Below, in pieces: positions 14,802 through 24,148 of a DNA stretch of 64,000 nt (positions within the stretch are counted from its first letter, which is position 1; each line of letters begins with the position of its first letter). The stretch lies in NCBI GenBank assembly GCA_003210055.1, contig QCNS01000010.1, positions 1 through 64,000 on the forward strand. The letters are read 5' to 3'. Origin of the DNA: SAR116 cluster bacterium AG-426-I14 (lineage in GTDB: Bacteria > Pseudomonadota > Alphaproteobacteria > Puniceispirillales > Marisalimonadaceae). Both the position numbers and the translations under genes were made by a program. A model generated the notes under the pieces. It worked only from the letters and a program-made list of their open reading frames with translations, was not told the origin of the DNA and did no database searches.

Positions 14802-15728
14802 TCATTTTAAATAAAGCTTTTCTCTTGCACTAATGATACTTGTAACGACTGTATTGAAGGGGGTATCAATATCAAGCTCTTTTCCAAGAGTCACTACCAT
14901 ACCATTAATAGAACTCAGTTCACATTTTCTTTTGGCTTCAACATCTTGCAACATTGATGGTTTTGATAGGGGCATTTTATTTCCAAAATCTATCACATAT
15001 TTTAGGGTGTCTTCAAAAGAGAAGTTTATGTTTTTGTAATCTCCAATTTTTCTAGCCTCTAAAGCACATCCCAAAGAAACTTTTTTCATATCATCGTCAG
15101 AGAGAATTTCACCTATTGGTTTTCCAAAAACTGAACATGGTCCACTGTATGCCACATTACATACAAACTTTTCCCAAATCAATTGTTGAATGTCCTCAAA
15201 TCCTCTAGAAGTAAAACCTGCTTTTTCCCATGCATTAACAACTTTATTTAATCTTTCAGTTATGCCTCCATTTATTTCACCTATTCTAATCATACTCATA
15301 CCATTATGATGTGCATGTCCTGGTTTTGGAATTGATGCTCCAAAACCTTGAGCAACTCCTAACAAAACATTTTCTGTTGGCATATACTTTGATATTCTTT
15401 CTGCAGCCCCAAGACCATTTTGAATTGTTACAACTAGTGAATTTTTTAATTTAAAAGTTGAAAGTTTTGATGCAGCATCACCAACTGAGTCACCTTTGGT
15501 AGCTAAAATATATAAATCGTGATCTTTTAAATCATCAAATTCACATGTAGCTTTTATTTCATAAACTATATGATTACCACTTACTCCAGATAATCTTAAT
15601 CCGTTTTTATTAATAGCATTTATATGTTCTTCCCAAATGTCATAACATGTCACTTGAAATCCATTTCTAGCGAAAAAAGAGGCATATATTGAACCCATAG
15701 CTCCTGTACCAATTATTCCAATTTTCAT
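14802..15728 (-). CDS. 2-dehydropantoate 2-reductase-like protein (ApbA/PanE family)
   Basis: This is a 308-residue NADPH-dependent reductase of the ketopantoate reductase family. The N-terminal Rossmann fold has GIIGTGAMGSIYAS (residues 4-17), and the catalytic lysine fits Lys187 in QLIWEKFVCN. The C-terminal helical domain has the expected KPSMLQDVEAKRKCELSSINGMVV segment, close to the family's S-M-x-x-D-x-x-x-x-R-x-T-E-x-x-x-x-x-G pattern. PanE makes pantoate for coenzyme A, but many paralogues reduce other 2-oxo acids. Its place between a pirin and trpE, away from panB and panC, favours a paralogue. It is probably co-transcribed with both neighbours (gaps of about 15 bases). Confidence 0.83.
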   Translation of the reverse strand: MKIGIIGTGAMGSIYASFFARNGFQVTCYDIWEEHINAINKNGLRLSGVSGNHIVYEIKATCEFDDLKDHDLYILATKGDSVGDAASKLSTFKLKNSLVVTIQNGLGAAERISKYMPTENVLLGVAQGFGASIPKPGHAHHNGMSMIRIGEINGGITERLNKVVNAWEKAGFTSRGFEDIQQLIWEKFVCNVAYSGPCSVFGKPIGEILSDDDMKKVSLGCALEARKIGDYKNINFSFEDTLKYVIDFGNKMPLSKPSMLQDVEAKRKCELSSINGMVVTLGKELDIDTPFNTVVTSIISAREKLYLK

Positions 15729-15743
15729 ACTTGCTACCTATTA

Positions 15744-16649
15744 TTATTTTTTAATAAATGTTCCATCGTTTAATTCCTTCATTGCTAATTTGATTTCATC
15801 AAAATTATTCATAACAATTGGGCCATGCCATGCTACTGGCTCTTGAATTGGCTTTCCAGATATAAGTAAAAACCTTATACCATTTTCACCAGACATAAGT
15901 TTTATATTATCACCTTTGTCAAAATTAATTAAAGTTTTGTTTCCAGATAGATCTTGCATTTTAATTTCATTACCATTTATCGACTTTTCAATGTTAATTC
16001 CTCTTGGTGAAGAAGCATAATCAAATTTTGCAGAACCTTCAAAAATGTATGCTAATGCATTCTTATCTACAGATACAGGGATTGTTTTAAGGGTATTCGG
16101 AGGAACAAAAATATCTAAAAATTGTGGATCAATGAATATATCTGTTACCGGACCTTTATAACCACGATAGTTACCAACAATTATTCTAATTTTTGAACCG
16201 TCATCATCGTTAATTTCTTTGATTTCTTGAGAAGATATATCTTGATAACGTGGAGATGTCATTTTTAGTGATGAGGGTAAATTTGCCCATAACTGAAAAC
16301 CATGCATTTCCCCTTTTTCATTGCCTTTTGGCATTTCTTGATGAAGGATACCTGATCCAGCTGTCATCCATTGTACATCACCTGAATTTAGGTTACCAAT
16401 ATTTCCTAGACTATCTGAATGTTCAACAGTTCCTTTTAGTATATAAGTTATTGTTTCTATACCTCTGTGTGGGTGCCAAGGAAAACCCTTTTTATAGTCA
16501 TCAGCAATATCATTCCTAAAATCATCAAGTAAAAGAAAAGGGTCAGATAGTTCTGTATCTCCAAATCCAAAAGCTCTATTAAGTTTAACACCAGCACCTT
16601 CTAATGTCGGTTGAGATAAAGATAAATTTTTGATAGGTCTAATGGTCAT
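15744..16649 (-). CDS. Pirin-family bicupin protein
   Basis: This is a 301-residue pirin homologue with two cupin domains. The N-terminal cupin keeps all four metal ligands: His59 and His61 in PWHPHRGIETITY, and His103 and Glu105 in GILHQEMP. Pirins bind Fe(II); some have quercetin 2,3-dioxygenase activity and others act as redox-sensitive regulators. The C-terminal PVAWHGPIVMN block is typical. The gene is first in a six-gene minus-strand run down to 10597, so a promoter should lie in 16650-16723. That gap is very A+T-rich and I can mark no clear -35/-10 pair. The exact role is unknown. Confidence 0.9.
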   Translation of the reverse strand: MTIRPIKNLSLSQPTLEGAGVKLNRAFGFGDTELSDPFLLLDDFRNDIADDYKKGFPWHPHRGIETITYILKGTVEHSDSLGNIGNLNSGDVQWMTAGSGILHQEMPKGNEKGEMHGFQLWANLPSSLKMTSPRYQDISSQEIKEINDDDGSKIRIIVGNYRGYKGPVTDIFIDPQFLDIFVPPNTLKTIPVSVDKNALAYIFEGSAKFDYASSPRGINIEKSINGNEIKMQDLSGNKTLINFDKGDNIKLMSGENGIRFLLISGKPIQEPVAWHGPIVMNNFDEIKLAMKELNDGTFIKK

Positions 16650-16723
16650 ATTTATAACGTCAAAAAAAATCGATTAAAAATGAATTCTTTAAATTTAGAA
16701 TAATATATGTAATTAAATCATTA

Positions 16724-17530
16724 ATGCAAAACTTTTTAAATGAACTGATAACTATATACTCTGGTTTTCATTATTCTTCTTTTTTTTACTTTATTGCATT
16801 TTTATCAGTTTTAGTTGTTTCTATTTCTAAATCTGGATTTGGAGGGAGTTTAGGAGGTTTAGGTGTCCCAATTATGCTCTTTATAATGCCTGCTAAATTC
16901 GTGTTAGCTGTTTTTCTTCCTTTAATTATTCTTACAGATATTTGGGTAGTATATGTTTGGAGAAAATTTCCTGTGTATAAAATATTATTTATCATGTGTA
17001 TGGGTGGAATAATTGGTCAGATAGTTGGTTGGTTAGTTTTTGATTATTTTAATGACACAACAATAGTTATAATTATAGCAACTTTGGCAATAATAACCTC
17101 ATTTAGGTATTACAAAAATTTATTTTTACAAAACATGAAAAATTCAAAATCTATTAAGATAAAATTAGAAATTAAAAAAGGATTGGGGTGGTGTTCTCTA
17201 TCTGGTTTCTCAAGTTTTGTTGCATTAACAGGTGGAATACCAGCTCAGATTTTTTTATTGCCATTAAAATTAGATAGAGAAAAGTTTGTTGCAACAATGA
17301 GCTTTTATTTTTGTTTTATTAATTTCATGAAACTTCCATTATTTTTTAATTTAAATATATTATCTATTAAAACTATAGCGTTTAGCATTTTAATGTTACC
17401 TATAGTACCGATAGGAATCTTTTTTGGAAAATGGCTTAACAAAAAAATGAGTGATAAGTTATTCTATCATTTTACACATGCAGCATTGTTTGTTTGTGGA
17501 ATAAACTTAATTATTAAAGAACTTTATTAG
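16724..17530 (+). CDS. TauE/SafE-family membrane exporter
   Basis: This is a 268-residue inner-membrane protein of the sulfite exporter TauE/SafE (formerly DUF81) family with about eight transmembrane segments in two repeats. The first repeat carries the SKSGFGGSLGGLGVPIMLF signature with PAKFVLAVFLPLIILTDIWVVYVWRK. The second has GFSSFVALTGGIPAQIFLLPLKLDR and MLPIVPIGIFFGKWLNKK. Family members move sulfite, sulfoacetate or other sulfonate and carboxylate anions. The stop codon overlaps the AGGAG of the next gene (carboxymuconolactone decarboxylase family), so the pair is probably one operon. No sulfur-oxidation genes are seen close by. Confidence 0.87.
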   Translation: MQNFLNELITIYSGFHYSSFFYFIAFLSVLVVSISKSGFGGSLGGLGVPIMLFIMPAKFVLAVFLPLIILTDIWVVYVWRKFPVYKILFIMCMGGIIGQIVGWLVFDYFNDTTIVIIIATLAIITSFRYYKNLFLQNMKNSKSIKIKLEIKKGLGWCSLSGFSSFVALTGGIPAQIFLLPLKLDREKFVATMSFYFCFINFMKLPLFFNLNILSIKTIAFSILMLPIVPIGIFFGKWLNKKMSDKLFYHFTHAALFVCGINLIIKELY

Positions 17531-17540
17531 GAGAATGATT

Positions 17541-17924
17541 ATGTCAAGTGAGATGTTTGAAAGAGGAATTGCAAAAAGAAGAAAAGTATTAGGTGATGAA
17601 TATGTGGATAAAGCGCTTAAAACAGCTGATGATTTTGGTGCCGATTTACAAAAATTAATTACCGAATATGCTTGGGGAGAGGTTTGGAATAAAGAAAGTA
17701 TAACTGATAAAGAAAGGTCAATGATTAACTTAGGGATGATAGCTGCATTAAATCGTCCTCACGAACTAAAATTACACATAAAAGGTGCATTAAATAATGG
17801 GTTAACCAAAAATCAAATTAGAGATATTTTTTTGCAAGTTACAGTTTATTGTGGCGCTCCAGCAGGGATTGATTCCATGAGATTGGCAAGAGAGGTTTTT
17901 GCTGAAATTGATAAAACAAGTTAA
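17541..17924 (+). CDS. Carboxymuconolactone decarboxylase-family protein (PcaC-like)
   Basis: This 127-residue all-helical protein resembles 4-carboxymuconolactone decarboxylase, which in the protocatechuate branch of the beta-ketoadipate pathway removes CO2 from 4-carboxymuconolactone. It has the RRKVLGDEYVDKAL N-terminus, a SMINLGMIAALNRPHELKLHIKGALNNGLT core and a QVTVYCGAPAGIDSMRLAREVF end, all typical of PcaC-type proteins rather than the AhpD CxxC type. I chose the ATG at 17541, because AGGAGA at 17529-17534 is properly spaced from it and abuts the earlier ATG at 17535. No other pca genes are nearby, so another substrate is likely. Confidence 0.83.
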   Translation: MSSEMFERGIAKRRKVLGDEYVDKALKTADDFGADLQKLITEYAWGEVWNKESITDKERSMINLGMIAALNRPHELKLHIKGALNNGLTKNQIRDIFLQVTVYCGAPAGIDSMRLAREVFAEIDKTS

Positions 17925-18008
17925 TTGGACTTATTTAGGACAACTTTTTAGTACATATATTTTCAATAAATTTAATTAATTTATGATGCTTGAACTTTGG
18001 AGAGCTAA

Positions 18009-19421
18009 ATGTCTATTGAAAATGACTTAATTAATATTTCAAAAGATAAAGCCTTTGAAAAAGAAGGCTTTAAAAGTTTATTTGGCTTAACTATAGAAGT
18101 TGAAAAAGAAATTATTCTTTCTATTGAGAAAGGCAAAAAAAAGAGACTAATATCATTATTCCAACTTTTGCACCCTGCTGATCAAGCAGATATGCTGGAA
18201 AGGTTATCGAAAAACAATTTGAACTTGTGTCTTAATTTATTAGGGAAAAAGTTAGAACCAGAAACTTTGGTTTTTCTGGATGATGAGGTTAAAAATGAAG
18301 TTATAAAAAAAATTGGAACCTCAGCACTTATAAGAGCTTTGCCTGAATTAAAAACAGATGATGCGGTAGAAATTTTAGAAGAACTTAATGAAAGTGATAG
18401 AAGTATAGTCATCAAAAAGTTACCTAAAACAGAAAGAATGCTGGTTGAAGAAGCCTTCTCATTTCCAGAACATTCTGCTGGTAGGCTAATGCAAAGGGAT
18501 TTTTTATCATTTCCAGAATATTGGACAGTTGGACAAACTATTGATCACATGAGAACAACTTTTTATGAAGAAGAAAAAAACTTTTACTCAGTCTTTATTA
18601 CTGACCCTGCTCAAAGGTTGCTTGGTGAACTTTCATTGGCTAAATTATTATCAAATAATCGTTCTACTAGATTAAAAGATATTATGCAGTTTGAGTTTAA
18701 GTCTGTAAATGTTAATACAGATCAAGAGGAAGTTTCACTCCTTTTCCAACAATATGGTTTAGTAAATATACCTGTTGTAGATGATGAAAAAAGAGTACTA
18801 GGTGTAATTATTGTGGATGATATAGTTGATGTTATTACTGAGGAGGCTGAAGAGGATATATTTGGTTTAGGTGGTGTTAGACACGGTTCAATTCGTGCTT
18901 CTATTTTTGAGACTATGAAAGGAAGATTTTCTTGGCTTATTATAAATTTGATAACAGCAATAATCGCATCATCAGTAATTAGTTTATTTCAGAATGAAAT
19001 TGAAAAAATAGTTGCACTGGCTGTTTTGATGCCAATTGTTGCTTCTATGGGGGGTAATGCTGGAACACAAACTGTTACAGTAGCTGTAAGAGCAATTGCA
19101 ACAAGACAGTTAAATTATGTAAATTTACAAAAATTTGTTTTAAGGGAAACTTGGGTTGGGATGCTGAATGGAATTTTATTTGCATTTCTATCAAGTTTAT
19201 TAGCATTTATCTGGTTTAACGATATTCAAATAGCATTAATAATGGGTGTGGCAATGATAACTAATTTATTAATTGCTGGAATACTTGGAACTTTAATTCC
19301 TCTAACGCTTGAGAAATATAAAATTGATCCTGCTATTTCAAGTTCCGTTTTCTTAACAACTGTAACTGATGTAATTGGTTTTTTTACTTTTCTTGGCTTA
19401 GCCGCTTGGGTTATTTTATAA
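18009..19421 (+). CDS. mgtE: Magnesium transporter MgtE
   Basis: This Mg2+-gated channel of the inner membrane has 470 residues. In order they form an N-terminal superhelical MgtE_N domain (about 35-135), two CBS domains (about 140-265) that sense cytoplasmic Mg2+, and a five-helix channel domain from about 300. The channel contains the selectivity motif in MPIVASMGGNAGTQTVTV and ends with TTVTDVIGFFTFLGLA. Acidic clusters in the N and CBS domains (for example EEAEEDIFG) are the expected Mg2+-binding surface. GGAGAG lies before the ATG. It begins a long plus-strand run and is six bases from the DUF1489 gene. Confidence 0.94.
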   Translation: MSIENDLINISKDKAFEKEGFKSLFGLTIEVEKEIILSIEKGKKKRLISLFQLLHPADQADMLERLSKNNLNLCLNLLGKKLEPETLVFLDDEVKNEVIKKIGTSALIRALPELKTDDAVEILEELNESDRSIVIKKLPKTERMLVEEAFSFPEHSAGRLMQRDFLSFPEYWTVGQTIDHMRTTFYEEEKNFYSVFITDPAQRLLGELSLAKLLSNNRSTRLKDIMQFEFKSVNVNTDQEEVSLLFQQYGLVNIPVVDDEKRVLGVIIVDDIVDVITEEAEEDIFGLGGVRHGSIRASIFETMKGRFSWLIINLITAIIASSVISLFQNEIEKIVALAVLMPIVASMGGNAGTQTVTVAVRAIATRQLNYVNLQKFVLRETWVGMLNGILFAFLSSLLAFIWFNDIQIALIMGVAMITNLLIAGILGTLIPLTLEKYKIDPAISSSVFLTTVTDVIGFFTFLGLAAWVIL

Positions 19422-19427
19422 TTAAGT

Positions 19428-19841
19428 ATGACAGTTCACTTAAAAAAATTAGCAGTAGGTATAAGTTCAATAGAAAATTTGAAAGACAGACAAAGTTTCA
19501 TATTTGATACTTATGGAGAAATAATAAATTTTACGAGGAATAAACCAAAACGAGTTGATGAGTTAATTGAAGGTGGATCTTTGTATTGGATCATCAACAG
19601 AAAAGTTTTTGTCAGACAAAAAATTTTAGAAATCAAAAGTTTTGTTTTGGAAGATGGCAAAAAATCAGCTGGAATTGTTCTTCAAAATAAGTTAATTAGA
19701 GTTAGACCAGTGAGTATGAAACCATTTCAAGGTTGGAGATATTATCAAAAGTCAGACGTTCCTCCAGATATTGATGATGATAATTTTTCAGATGAGAATA
19801 ATGTAGAATTAAGTAAATTGGGTTTTATTAGTAAACAATGA
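19428..19841 (+). CDS. DUF1489-family protein
   Basis: This 137-residue protein belongs to DUF1489, a family largely confined to Alphaproteobacteria, with no known function. Typical stretches are VHLKKLAVGISSIENL at the start, GGSLYWIINRKVFVRQKILEI in the middle and RVRPVSMKPFQGWRYYQKSDVPPDI near the end. The last is the family hallmark. It begins six bases after mgtE and overlaps the RND adaptor gene by four bases (ATGA), so it is part of the same transcript. The shared operon does not by itself reveal a role. Confidence 0.88.
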   Translation: MTVHLKKLAVGISSIENLKDRQSFIFDTYGEIINFTRNKPKRVDELIEGGSLYWIINRKVFVRQKILEIKSFVLEDGKKSAGIVLQNKLIRVRPVSMKPFQGWRYYQKSDVPPDIDDDNFSDENNVELSKLGFISKQ

Positions 19842-20956
19842 TTAGATGGATAAAAAATAATTTTATAAAAATAATTCTTTTTTTCTTAATTTTATTTCTA
19901 AGTTTTTTTGTTTTTAATTTTTTGGTTTCTACAAAACCAATGCCTAAAGCAAAAAATCAGCAAGAGAATTATATTAATGTAAATGTTGTAAGGGCAGAAA
20001 TACAAAATGTAACACCATTTTTGAATGCTTTTGGAAAAGTAAACTCACAAAGATCTGGAACATTAAGTTTTGGTGTCTCTGGAAAAATAGAATATTTATC
20101 AAATAAATTTTTGGATGGTACAATTGTTCAAAAAGGAGAAACCTTAGCAAAATTGGATAAAACTAAGTACTTGTTAGAAGTAAAAAGACTTTCATCAGAT
20201 TATGTGGAATTAGAAAAACAATTATCGATTAGAAAAAAACAACTTAAAAGAAATAAGGTAATGTTAGATAAAAAAGTTATTAGCCCATCAAAATATGACG
20301 ATGAATTAATAAAAATTTCACAAAATAAATTAGAATTGAATAGAACTAAAATTTATTTACAGCAAGCAAAAAAAGACCTTATTGATACAGACTTAAAAGC
20401 TAAATTTGAAGGTTTAATAACTGATGTTAATGTAAGTTTAGGACAATTTGTATCCAGTTCTGAAATAATTTCTAAAATTCAGTCTGTAGAAAATTTAGAA
20501 GTAGAGTTTATTGTTCCATCATCAATATATAGTAAAGCAAAAACTTTGATAGGAAAGTTAGTAACAGTCTATTGGGAGAGTAATGGTAAGGAATTAGTAA
20601 AAATAAAAGCAAAAATAATAAGAGATGAGGGTATTATAAGAGAAAAAGATGGCGGCGGTAAAATTTATGCTGTCATAGAAAATCAAAAATTTGTAAGTAT
20701 TCCTCCTGGAAGTTTTGTAAAAGTCATTTATCCTATTGACACATTTGTATCTGTAATCAAAATACCTGATTCAGCTCTATTTCAAAATCAGTATATCTTT
20801 ATAGAAAATAATGGTTTTTCTAAAAAAATAAAAGTTAACCTTTTATTTAAAGGACAAGATTACTTTCTTATTGACGATTTAATGCTTAATCAAAAAAATG
20901 TAATAATTAATAGATTTTCTTCAGATATTGAAGGTAAAAAAATTAAAATTTTTTAA
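19838..20956 (+). CDS. RND efflux periplasmic adaptor (membrane fusion protein)
   Basis: This 372-residue membrane fusion protein links an RND pump to an outer-membrane channel. It has one N-terminal anchor helix (about 10-30), then a beta-barrel/lipoyl part starting GVSGKIEYLSNKFLDGTIVQKGETLAKLD. A coiled-coil hairpin (about 110-180, rich in Lys, Leu and Glu) is followed by the returning lipoyl half AKFEGLITDVNVSLGQFVSS and a C-terminal beta domain. No lipobox cysteine is present, so it is anchored by the helix. It overlaps the DUF1489 gene by four bases and precedes the permease by 27. No TolC-type channel gene is in this window. Confidence 0.87.
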   Translation: MIRWIKNNFIKIILFFLILFLSFFVFNFLVSTKPMPKAKNQQENYINVNVVRAEIQNVTPFLNAFGKVNSQRSGTLSFGVSGKIEYLSNKFLDGTIVQKGETLAKLDKTKYLLEVKRLSSDYVELEKQLSIRKKQLKRNKVMLDKKVISPSKYDDELIKISQNKLELNRTKIYLQQAKKDLIDTDLKAKFEGLITDVNVSLGQFVSSSEIISKIQSVENLEVEFIVPSSIYSKAKTLIGKLVTVYWESNGKELVKIKAKIIRDEGIIREKDGGGKIYAVIENQKFVSIPPGSFVKVIYPIDTFVSVIKIPDSALFQNQYIFIENNGFSKKIKVNLLFKGQDYFLIDDLMLNQKNVIINRFSSDIEGKKIKIF

Positions 20957-20983
20957 AATTGTAACTAAATTGAGAGATATTCT

Positions 20984-23900
20984 TTGACCAAATTTCCCCA
21001 ATCTAACTTTTTAGGCTTTTTTGTAAAGCATAAAACCGCCGCAAACATAATAATGATTTTGATGTGCATTTGTGGGTTATTATCAATTGATAAATTAAAT
21101 AGGCAATTTTTTCCTAACTTTGATATTGAAAATATTTCTGTTTCTGTAGAATGGCCTGGAGCTACGGCTGAAGAAATAGACAGAAATATTATTTCAATAT
21201 TAGAACCAGAATTAAGACCTATATCAGGAGTAAAAAAAGTATTCTCCAAATCTATAGAAGGGATTGGTTACTCTGTTGTTGAATTTAATTTTGGAAAAGA
21301 TATGCAAAAATCTATGCAAGATGTTGAAACTGCTGTTTCCAGGTTGGATTTCCCACAAAATGCTAAAAAACCAAAAATTTCTCTCGCTGAGTTTTATGAT
21401 ACAATAACTAGAGTTGTTTTATCAGGAAATGTAAGTTTATCTGAATTAAGAAAAGTTTCAAAGGATCTTAAAGAAAAACTACTAAAATCAGGAGTTGATA
21501 AAGTTGTTCTTATAGGGTTGCCTGATGAGGAAATATTAATTGAGGTTTCTCAAGGAGAAATTTCTAAATTAAATATGCCTATAAACGAAATATCTAAATT
21601 AATAAAAGAACAATCAATAGATATACCAGGAGGAGCTTTTGCGAATGGATCACTAAGAGTGAGAACTGAAGGTGAAAAAAGATTAGTTAAAACATTTGAT
21701 AATTTAGAAATCAAAAACTTTATAGACGGTGGACGAATTATTTTAAAAGATATTGCAAAAGTTACAGAGCAATTTGATGATACGAGTATATTAAAATTTG
21801 TTGATAGCAAACCAGCTGTTGAACTTCATGTGATGAGAAGTAAAACAAATGATGCATTAGAAACTTCTAAAAGCGTAAAAAAAATACTTTCTCAATTTAA
21901 AGAAGGAATGTCTAAAAATTTAAAGATTGAGACATATAATTCAGCATCTGAATTAATTGAAGATAGAATTGGTCTATTAGTAAAAAATGGTGCTACAGGA
22001 TTGATTTTAGTATTGGCTGTTCTTTTTTTGTTTTTAGCTTGGAGAACAGCTATTTGGGTGGCTTTAGGGATACCAATAGCTTTTTTAGCTACCTTTGGTG
22101 TGATGTTTTTATCAGGTCAGTCTATCAATATGATATCTTTATTTGGATTGATTATGGCATTAGGTATAGTGGTAGACGATGCTATTGTTGTTGGAGAGCA
22201 TTCAGCTTATTTAAAAACTGTTAGAAAATTAAATAATGTTGATGCTCCGATTGTAGCTGCTACCAGGATGTCTTTACCTGTTATCTGTGCAATGTTAACT
22301 ACTGTTGGTGCCTTTTTACCATTGTTCATGATAAAGGGAGTAATTGGTCAAATTATTTCCGCTATTCCTCTGGTAATATGTGCAGTTTTGGTAGCAAGTC
22401 TTATCGAATGTTTTTTAGTTTTGCCAGCTCATTTATCTCATTACGACAAAAAAAAATATTCTCCAGGAAGGTTTCGAAGTTGGTTTGATAAAAGTTTTGA
22501 TTCTTTTAAAGAAGGTACATTTAAATCTTTTATAACACTCTGCTATAAATTTCGGTATGTTACAATGGTATTTGCCTTTGGTTTGTTCTTGATTTCTATT
22601 GGAATGATGAAAGGCAATAGAGTTCTTTTTAGTTTTTTTCCAACACCAGAGTCAGATCTAATTATTGCTAATTTTGAAATGTTGCCTGGTTCTAATAGAA
22701 ATCAGACTTTTGAGATGATTAACAATTTAGAAGAAGGATTAAAAAAAACAAGAGAACACTTTTCAGAACATCCAAATCTAGTTAATTTCAGCATGTCAAC
22801 ATTTGCAGATAAAGGGTCATTTAGACCGGATAAAGATTCTAGTAAAAGAGGAAGTTATTTAATAGGTTCTATGGTAGTTGAATTGATAACTGCTGATCAA
22901 AGAACTGTAAGAACAAAGCAATTTATTAAGGTTTGGAATAAGAATGTCAACAAAGCCTCTGGTCTTGATAAGCTTAATATAAGAGCACCAAGGGGTGGTC
23001 CTCCAGGAAGAGATTTAGATGTAAGGCTACGTGGTAATAATTTAGACAATCTAAAAAATGGGTCTGATGAATTAATAAATTTATCAAGAACTATCCCAGG
23101 AGTAAGTTCACTAGATGATAATTTTGAAATAGGTATAAAAGAAAAAGTTTTAAAAATTAATAATAAAGGTCAAGCACTAGGTTTTTCTGTAAATAATTTA
23201 GGTATGCAGGTCAGAGCAGCAATTAATGGAGAGGAGATTACAAGGTTTTCGAGAGGTGATGAAGAAGTATCAGTTAAAATTAAATTATTACAGGAAGAAC
23301 TAAAAAATAATATGATTTATAATCTAAGAGTAGTGTCACCAGAAAACAAAAGTGTTGTTTTGGCTCAAGTTGCCTCAATTATTGAGAAATCTCCTTATTC
23401 TTCAATATCAAGACAGGATGGGTTTAGGGAAGTTACTATAACGGGTGATTTGAATTCAGAAATAATGAATACTTCCCAAGCCAGAGAATTTCTTCAAAAA
23501 CAAGGAATAGATAAGATTGCAAAGAAATTTAATTTATCATATAGATTTGCTGGAAGAGACCTTGAGCAAAAAGAAACATTTGCAGACATGAAAATTGGAG
23601 CACTAATCGGTTTAATGATTATTTATATTGTTTTAGCGTGGATATTTAAATCTTGGTTGAGACCTGTAAGTATTATGATAATGATTCCACTCTCATTCAT
23701 TGGAGCTGTTTTTGGTCATTATTTTTTAAATTTAACCATGTCTATTTTGTCTATGTTTGCACTGTTAGCTTTGGCAGGCATTGTTGTAAATAATTCAATC
23801 ATCCTTGTTGCTACGATTGAAAGACGTTTTGAGGAATTACGTTTAGCAAATGATAATTATTCATCAGTTTTTCAAAATGCTGTAATTTCAGGTGTTACAA

Positions 23901-24130
23901 ATAGACTGAGACCAGTAGTTTTAACATCACTGACCACGATGGGTGGTTTGACAACTTTAATGTTTGAAAAATCATTGCAAGCTCAGTTTTTAATACCTAT
24001 GGCTGCGACAATTGTTTTTGGATTAGGTGTAACCGCTGTTTTAGTTCTTATAGTAGTACCTTCTATGATGGGCATTGGTCTAGATTTTTCAAATATTATA
24101 AAAAAAATAAAATTGATTAAAATAATTTAA
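20984..24130 (+). CDS. RND efflux transporter permease (AcrB/HAE family)
   Basis: This inner-membrane proton-driven exporter has 1048 residues, the full family length. It has twelve transmembrane segments and two large periplasmic domains, one between segments 1 and 2 and one between 7 and 8. Segment 4 has GIVVDDAIVVGEH with the paired aspartates of the proton relay. Segment 10 has GIVVNNSIILV, with Asn where drug-exporting AcrB keeps its lysine, so the proton relay or substrate class may differ. I accept the TTG start because it gives the correct MTKFPQSNFLGFFVKH lead-in, GAGAG lies upstream, and no ATG occurs before the first segment. It is paired with the adaptor gene upstream. Confidence 0.9.
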   Translation: MTKFPQSNFLGFFVKHKTAANIIMILMCICGLLSIDKLNRQFFPNFDIENISVSVEWPGATAEEIDRNIISILEPELRPISGVKKVFSKSIEGIGYSVVEFNFGKDMQKSMQDVETAVSRLDFPQNAKKPKISLAEFYDTITRVVLSGNVSLSELRKVSKDLKEKLLKSGVDKVVLIGLPDEEILIEVSQGEISKLNMPINEISKLIKEQSIDIPGGAFANGSLRVRTEGEKRLVKTFDNLEIKNFIDGGRIILKDIAKVTEQFDDTSILKFVDSKPAVELHVMRSKTNDALETSKSVKKILSQFKEGMSKNLKIETYNSASELIEDRIGLLVKNGATGLILVLAVLFLFLAWRTAIWVALGIPIAFLATFGVMFLSGQSINMISLFGLIMALGIVVDDAIVVGEHSAYLKTVRKLNNVDAPIVAATRMSLPVICAMLTTVGAFLPLFMIKGVIGQIISAIPLVICAVLVASLIECFLVLPAHLSHYDKKKYSPGRFRSWFDKSFDSFKEGTFKSFITLCYKFRYVTMVFAFGLFLISIGMMKGNRVLFSFFPTPESDLIIANFEMLPGSNRNQTFEMINNLEEGLKKTREHFSEHPNLVNFSMSTFADKGSFRPDKDSSKRGSYLIGSMVVELITADQRTVRTKQFIKVWNKNVNKASGLDKLNIRAPRGGPPGRDLDVRLRGNNLDNLKNGSDELINLSRTIPGVSSLDDNFEIGIKEKVLKINNKGQALGFSVNNLGMQVRAAINGEEITRFSRGDEEVSVKIKLLQEELKNNMIYNLRVVSPENKSVVLAQVASIIEKSPYSSISRQDGFREVTITGDLNSEIMNTSQAREFLQKQGIDKIAKKFNLSYRFAGRDLEQKETFADMKIGALIGLMIIYIVLAWIFKSWLRPVSIMIMIPLSFIGAVFGHYFLNLTMSILSMFALLALAGIVVNNSIILVATIERRFEELRLANDNYSSVFQNAVISGVTNRLRPVVLTSLTTMGGLTTLMFEKSLQAQFLIPMAATIVFGLGVTAVLVLIVVPSMMGIGLDFSNIIKKIKLIKII

Positions 24131-24148
24131 TTTTCAGAGGTGAATGTA

